From Arthrobacter sp. D5-1 (GTDB taxonomy: Bacteria; Actinomycetota; Actinomycetes; Actinomycetales; Micrococcaceae), in the NCBI RefSeq assembly GCF_017357425.1, contig NZ_CP014571.1, positions 496,001 through 560,000 of the forward strand: a stretch of DNA of 64,000 bases. The letters are read 5' to 3'. This document shows, one piece after another, positions 60,752 through 64,000 of the stretch (the stretch's first letter is position 1; every line of letters begins with the position of its first letter). A program made the translations under genes and the position numbers. The notes under the pieces are model-generated. The model saw only the letters and a list, made by a program, of their open reading frames with translations. It ran no database searches and had not been told where the DNA came from.

Positions 60752-61701
60752 CGGAGCGGCTGGCGCGTCCGGCGCCGGGTCAGGCCCACGCCGATCAGGC
60801 ACACCACGCCACCGATCAGCCCCCAGATGGTGGGGACTTCCTGTAGCACTGCCCACGAAATCACAATGGTGGTACCCGGAACCAGGTACGTGGTGGCGGC
60901 GAGCTTTCCGGCCGAGATGAGGGACAAAGCGTACGCCCAGGTGGTGAAAGCGATGGCCGTCGGAAAGATCCCCAAGTAGACCAGGCCGAGCGTTGCCGGG
61001 AGCGGCGCCGCCTGGACTTCGGAAATCAGCTGCCCGGTCCACGGCAGGCAGCAGATGGCGCCCACCATGATGCCGAACCACGTTGCCTGCCCTGCGGTGA
61101 ACTTACGGAGCACGGGTTTCTGGAGGATCGCGCTCACCGAGGCGAGCACAGCGGCAAGCAAGCACAACAGCACGCCGGCGACGTCCGCCGTCGAGCGTTG
61201 TCCGGAACCCAGCGCGATCATCGCAACGCCACAGAACGCCACCCCGCTGCCGATCAGCAGCCAGCGGGGAAAGCCCTCCTTGAGGAAGATCCCGGCAAGG
61301 ATCGCGATCAGGATCGGGGAGACGTTGATCAGCATGGCGCTGGTGCCGGCATCGAGCATGTGTTCCGCCGCGTTCAGGGCCACGTTGTAACCACCGAACC
61401 ACATCACTCCGTAGGCCACGATCGGCAACCACTCCCGGCCGCTCGGCCACACCTTCAGCGTCGGCAGCACCACGATTCCAAGCACGACGGCGGCAACTGC
61501 CAAACGTCCCAGCGTCAAGGATCCGGGGGAGAAGCTGGGGCCGACGGCGCGGATGCCCACGAACGCCGAAGCCCAAAGGATCACGGTGACGATCACGGCG
61601 GCGATGCCGAGCTTGCTCATGGCTGCTCCGGGCGCAGGGGTGGTGCGCTGGGGCAGGTCCGGGGAAGGCTGGCTGGGTTCGGCCGGGGAAGTGGTTGTCA
61701 T
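60748..61701 (-). CDS. DMT superfamily (EamA) transporter
   Basis: The protein has 317 residues from the ATG at 61701; an ATG at 61722 is also in frame. Ten helices form two EamA repeats (VIVTVILWASAFVGIRAVGP, then GVMWFGGYNVALNAAEHM; and GVLLCLLAAVLASVSAILQK, then TTIVISWAVLQEVPTIWGLI). It probably exports a metabolite or amino acid. Substrate unknown. Confidence 0.9.
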   Translation of the reverse strand: MTTTSPAEPSQPSPDLPQRTTPAPGAAMSKLGIAAVIVTVILWASAFVGIRAVGPSFSPGSLTLGRLAVAAVVLGIVVLPTLKVWPSGREWLPIVAYGVMWFGGYNVALNAAEHMLDAGTSAMLINVSPILIAILAGIFLKEGFPRWLLIGSGVAFCGVAMIALGSGQRSTADVAGVLLCLLAAVLASVSAILQKPVLRKFTAGQATWFGIMVGAICCLPWTGQLISEVQAAPLPATLGLVYLGIFPTAIAFTTWAYALSLISAGKLAATTYLVPGTTIVISWAVLQEVPTIWGLIGGVVCLIGVGLTRRRTRQPLR

Positions 61702-62077
61702 AGAGCCAAATCTATCCGCCATGCTCCGGGCGCGGCTGGCGGTTTTCGGACGCGTCAGGGCAAGATCCTGCCAATGTTTGCGGACCACCTCCGGAGAGCG
61801 GGTGCGGTTGATGTGGTGCGCGTTGCCGAGGGGTGAGCTTTCGACTCTTTGGGTGCGTTGCCGAGGGCTGAGCTTTCGACTCTTTGGGTGCGCTTTTAGA
61901 GGTGAGATCACGCCCCTCGACGGAACCCAAGCTGGTAGCCCTGGACGGCCAGCAGACCTCGATTTGGGAATATCGCCATCTATGCTCTAAAGTTTTAGAG
62001 TCCAGTTCGGACGAGCGAGACACGGAAAGAACGCGTAAAGCGTCGCTTTTCTTTTGCGAAATCCGAATTGAGTTCAG
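61702..62077. other. 376-bp intergenic region before the tRNA cluster
   Basis: This divergent region contains a 35-bp tandem duplication (61820-61889) and the dyad CTCTAAA-GTT-TTAGAG near 61985-62001. The tRNA-Glu promoter should lie in its right part. I see no ORF with coding character. Confidence 0.5.
61820..61889. repeat. 35-bp tandem direct repeat
   Basis: Two adjacent 35-bp units (61820-61854 and 61855-61889) start GCGTTGCCGAGGG and contain GAGCTTTCGACTCTTTGGGT. They differ at one position. A short fragment of a third may follow. Confidence 0.9.
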
Positions 62078-62150
62078 GCCCCCATCGTCTAGCGGCCTAG
62101 GACACCGCCCTTTCACGGCGGCGGCACGGGTTCGAATCCCGTTGGGGGTA
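62078..62150 (+). tRNA. tRNA-Glu (TTC)
   Basis: A 73-nt cloverleaf. Acceptor GCCCCCA/TGGGGGT (G-T at the end), anticodon stem CCGCC/GGCGG with loop CTTTCAC giving TTC, T-arm with TTCGAAT. Discriminator A; CCA is not encoded. Confidence 0.96.
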
Positions 62151-62163
62151 CGCAAGGAAGTGG

Positions 62164-62192
62164 TAAACCGGATGAAAAAAGTCTGGTAAGCT
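62164..62192 (+). promoter_or_regulatory. Possible promoter for tRNA-Asp and tRNA-Phe
   Basis: TAAGCT at 62187, preceded by TGG (extended -10), with TAAACC 17 bp upstream. It lies 43 bp before tRNA-Asp. Confidence 0.25.
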
Positions 62193-62234
62193 AGAAGCCT
62201 TGAAAAAAACGCGGTAGAGATACTGCAAACGCAA

Positions 62235-62308
62235 GGCCCTGTAGCGCAGTTGGTTAGCGCGCCGCCCTGTCACGGCGGAGGTCGCGGGTTCAAGTCCCGT
62301 CAGGGTCG
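62235..62308 (+). tRNA. tRNA-Asp (GTC)
   Basis: A 74-nt cloverleaf. Acceptor GGCCCTG/CAGGGTC, anticodon stem CCGCC/GGCGG with loop CTGTCAC giving GTC, T-arm GCGGG-TTCAAGT-CCCGT, discriminator G. CCA is not encoded. Confidence 0.96.
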
Positions 62309-62354
62309 CTCTGAGCGCCGGAGAAATTCGGTTCTCAAGGTGACATGTCACCTA

Positions 62355-62430
62355 GGCTCTGTAGCTCAGTTGGTAGAGCGTTCGACTGAAAATCGAAAGG
62401 TCACCGGATCGACGCCGGTCGGAGCCACCA
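62355..62430 (+). tRNA. tRNA-Phe (GAA), CCA encoded
   Basis: A 76-nt cloverleaf including CCA. Acceptor GGCTCTG/CGGAGCC, anticodon stem TTCGA/TCGAA with loop CTGAAAA giving GAA. The T-loop reads ATCGACG, so position 54 is A rather than the nearly universal T. It is 46 bp after tRNA-Asp and probably co-transcribed. Confidence 0.95.
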
Positions 62431-62435
62431 CTGGG

Positions 62436-62470
62436 AAGCATCAGTTCTTTGGAACTGGTGCTTTTCTTCT
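62436..62470 (+). terminator. Intrinsic terminator of the tRNA cluster
   Basis: AAGCATCAGTTC-TTTG-GAACTGGTGCTT followed by TTCTTCTTT, five bases after tRNA-Phe. Confidence 0.9.
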
Positions 62471-62648
62471 TTAACCCGATGAGCGAGTGCGTGTACCGGT
62501 GCCACCCACTTTGATTCGCCTTGATTCGTCGCAGAAGCCGACGCACCGTAATTCTCAGCGTGTCAAAGGTCATAGCCGCTCAAAGTAAGTCGAGACGGCA
62601 CGAAGACTGCCCTCTACCTCCGCCCACGCGCTTCGCACACTCACTTTA

Positions 62649-64000
<1,352 letters not shown>

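Noticed and set aside
62476..62648. Possible att site or integrase remnant after tRNA-Phe
   Set aside because: No integrase frame and no repeat of the tRNA 3' end could be seen in the window.

Overview
This window reads as the chromosome of a high-GC Gram-positive actinobacterium. The best fit is the Micrococcaceae (Arthrobacter/Paenarthrobacter-like). I infer this from the strong GC bias at third codon positions, frequent GTG/TTG starts, dense ATGA/GTGA gene overlaps, DtxR/IdeR-type iron boxes, a 1645-residue NAD-glutamate dehydrogenase, a c-di-AMP riboswitch ahead of a secreted NlpC/P60 protein, and a DUF6318 lipoprotein-type gene. No phage, transposase or CRISPR array is visible. About sixty protein genes and four tRNAs are supported.

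Layout. 1-5 kb: end of a kinase-like/LuxR regulator, a GAF-ANTAR protein, small membrane and lipoprotein genes, an MFS exporter. 5-11.3 kb: an unknown protein coupled to pxpA and a degenerate pxpC-like gene with no pxpB, then an MBL hydrolase, a VOC protein, DUF445 and GDPD. 11.3-15.7 kb: a DoxX-like/azlC/azlD amino-acid export operon, DUF5684, TetR, a thiamine-binding protein, an O-methyltransferase and a GNAT. 15.8-18.2 kb: a compact operon encoding an Asp-Gly-Gly-Ala repeat peptide, a JmjC/cupin hydroxylase and a sucrase/ferredoxin-like thiol protein. I think this is the most interesting unit in the window. 18.2-28.8 kb: an iron/siderophore locus with a spermidine-synthase-like enzyme, a heterodimeric ABC pair (one canonical and one dead ATP site) divergent from an AraC regulator, and a substrate-binding lipoprotein, siderophore-interacting reductase, two FecCD permeases and an ATPase; two IdeR-like boxes lie in it.

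28.8-33.4 kb: a LysR-controlled uptake and oxidation pair for 3-hydroxybutyrate, then a HxlR/NmrA-type oxidoreductase pair. 33.4-50 kb: amino-acid catabolism, with an amino-acid permease, an ALF-repeat surface protein, an IclR regulator, hutU-hutH, the large glutamate dehydrogenase and hutG. Histidine would be taken to glutamate and on to 2-oxoglutarate; hutI is not in the window. 50-62 kb: purine permease, CopC-like protein, riboswitch-controlled NlpC/P60 protein, small flavoprotein, tandem universal stress protein, rifampin-phosphotransferase-like enzyme, CDF metal exporter, minimal zincin, PfkB sugar kinase, DMT exporter. 62-64 kb: tRNA-Glu, tRNA-Asp and tRNA-Phe, then two secreted-protein genes running in from the right edge.

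Non-coding structure includes a hairpin repeat family (two copies, near 33.4 and 48.1 kb), an 18-bp tandem array at 35.0 kb, a 35-bp tandem duplication at 61.8 kb, several terminators and several candidate operators.
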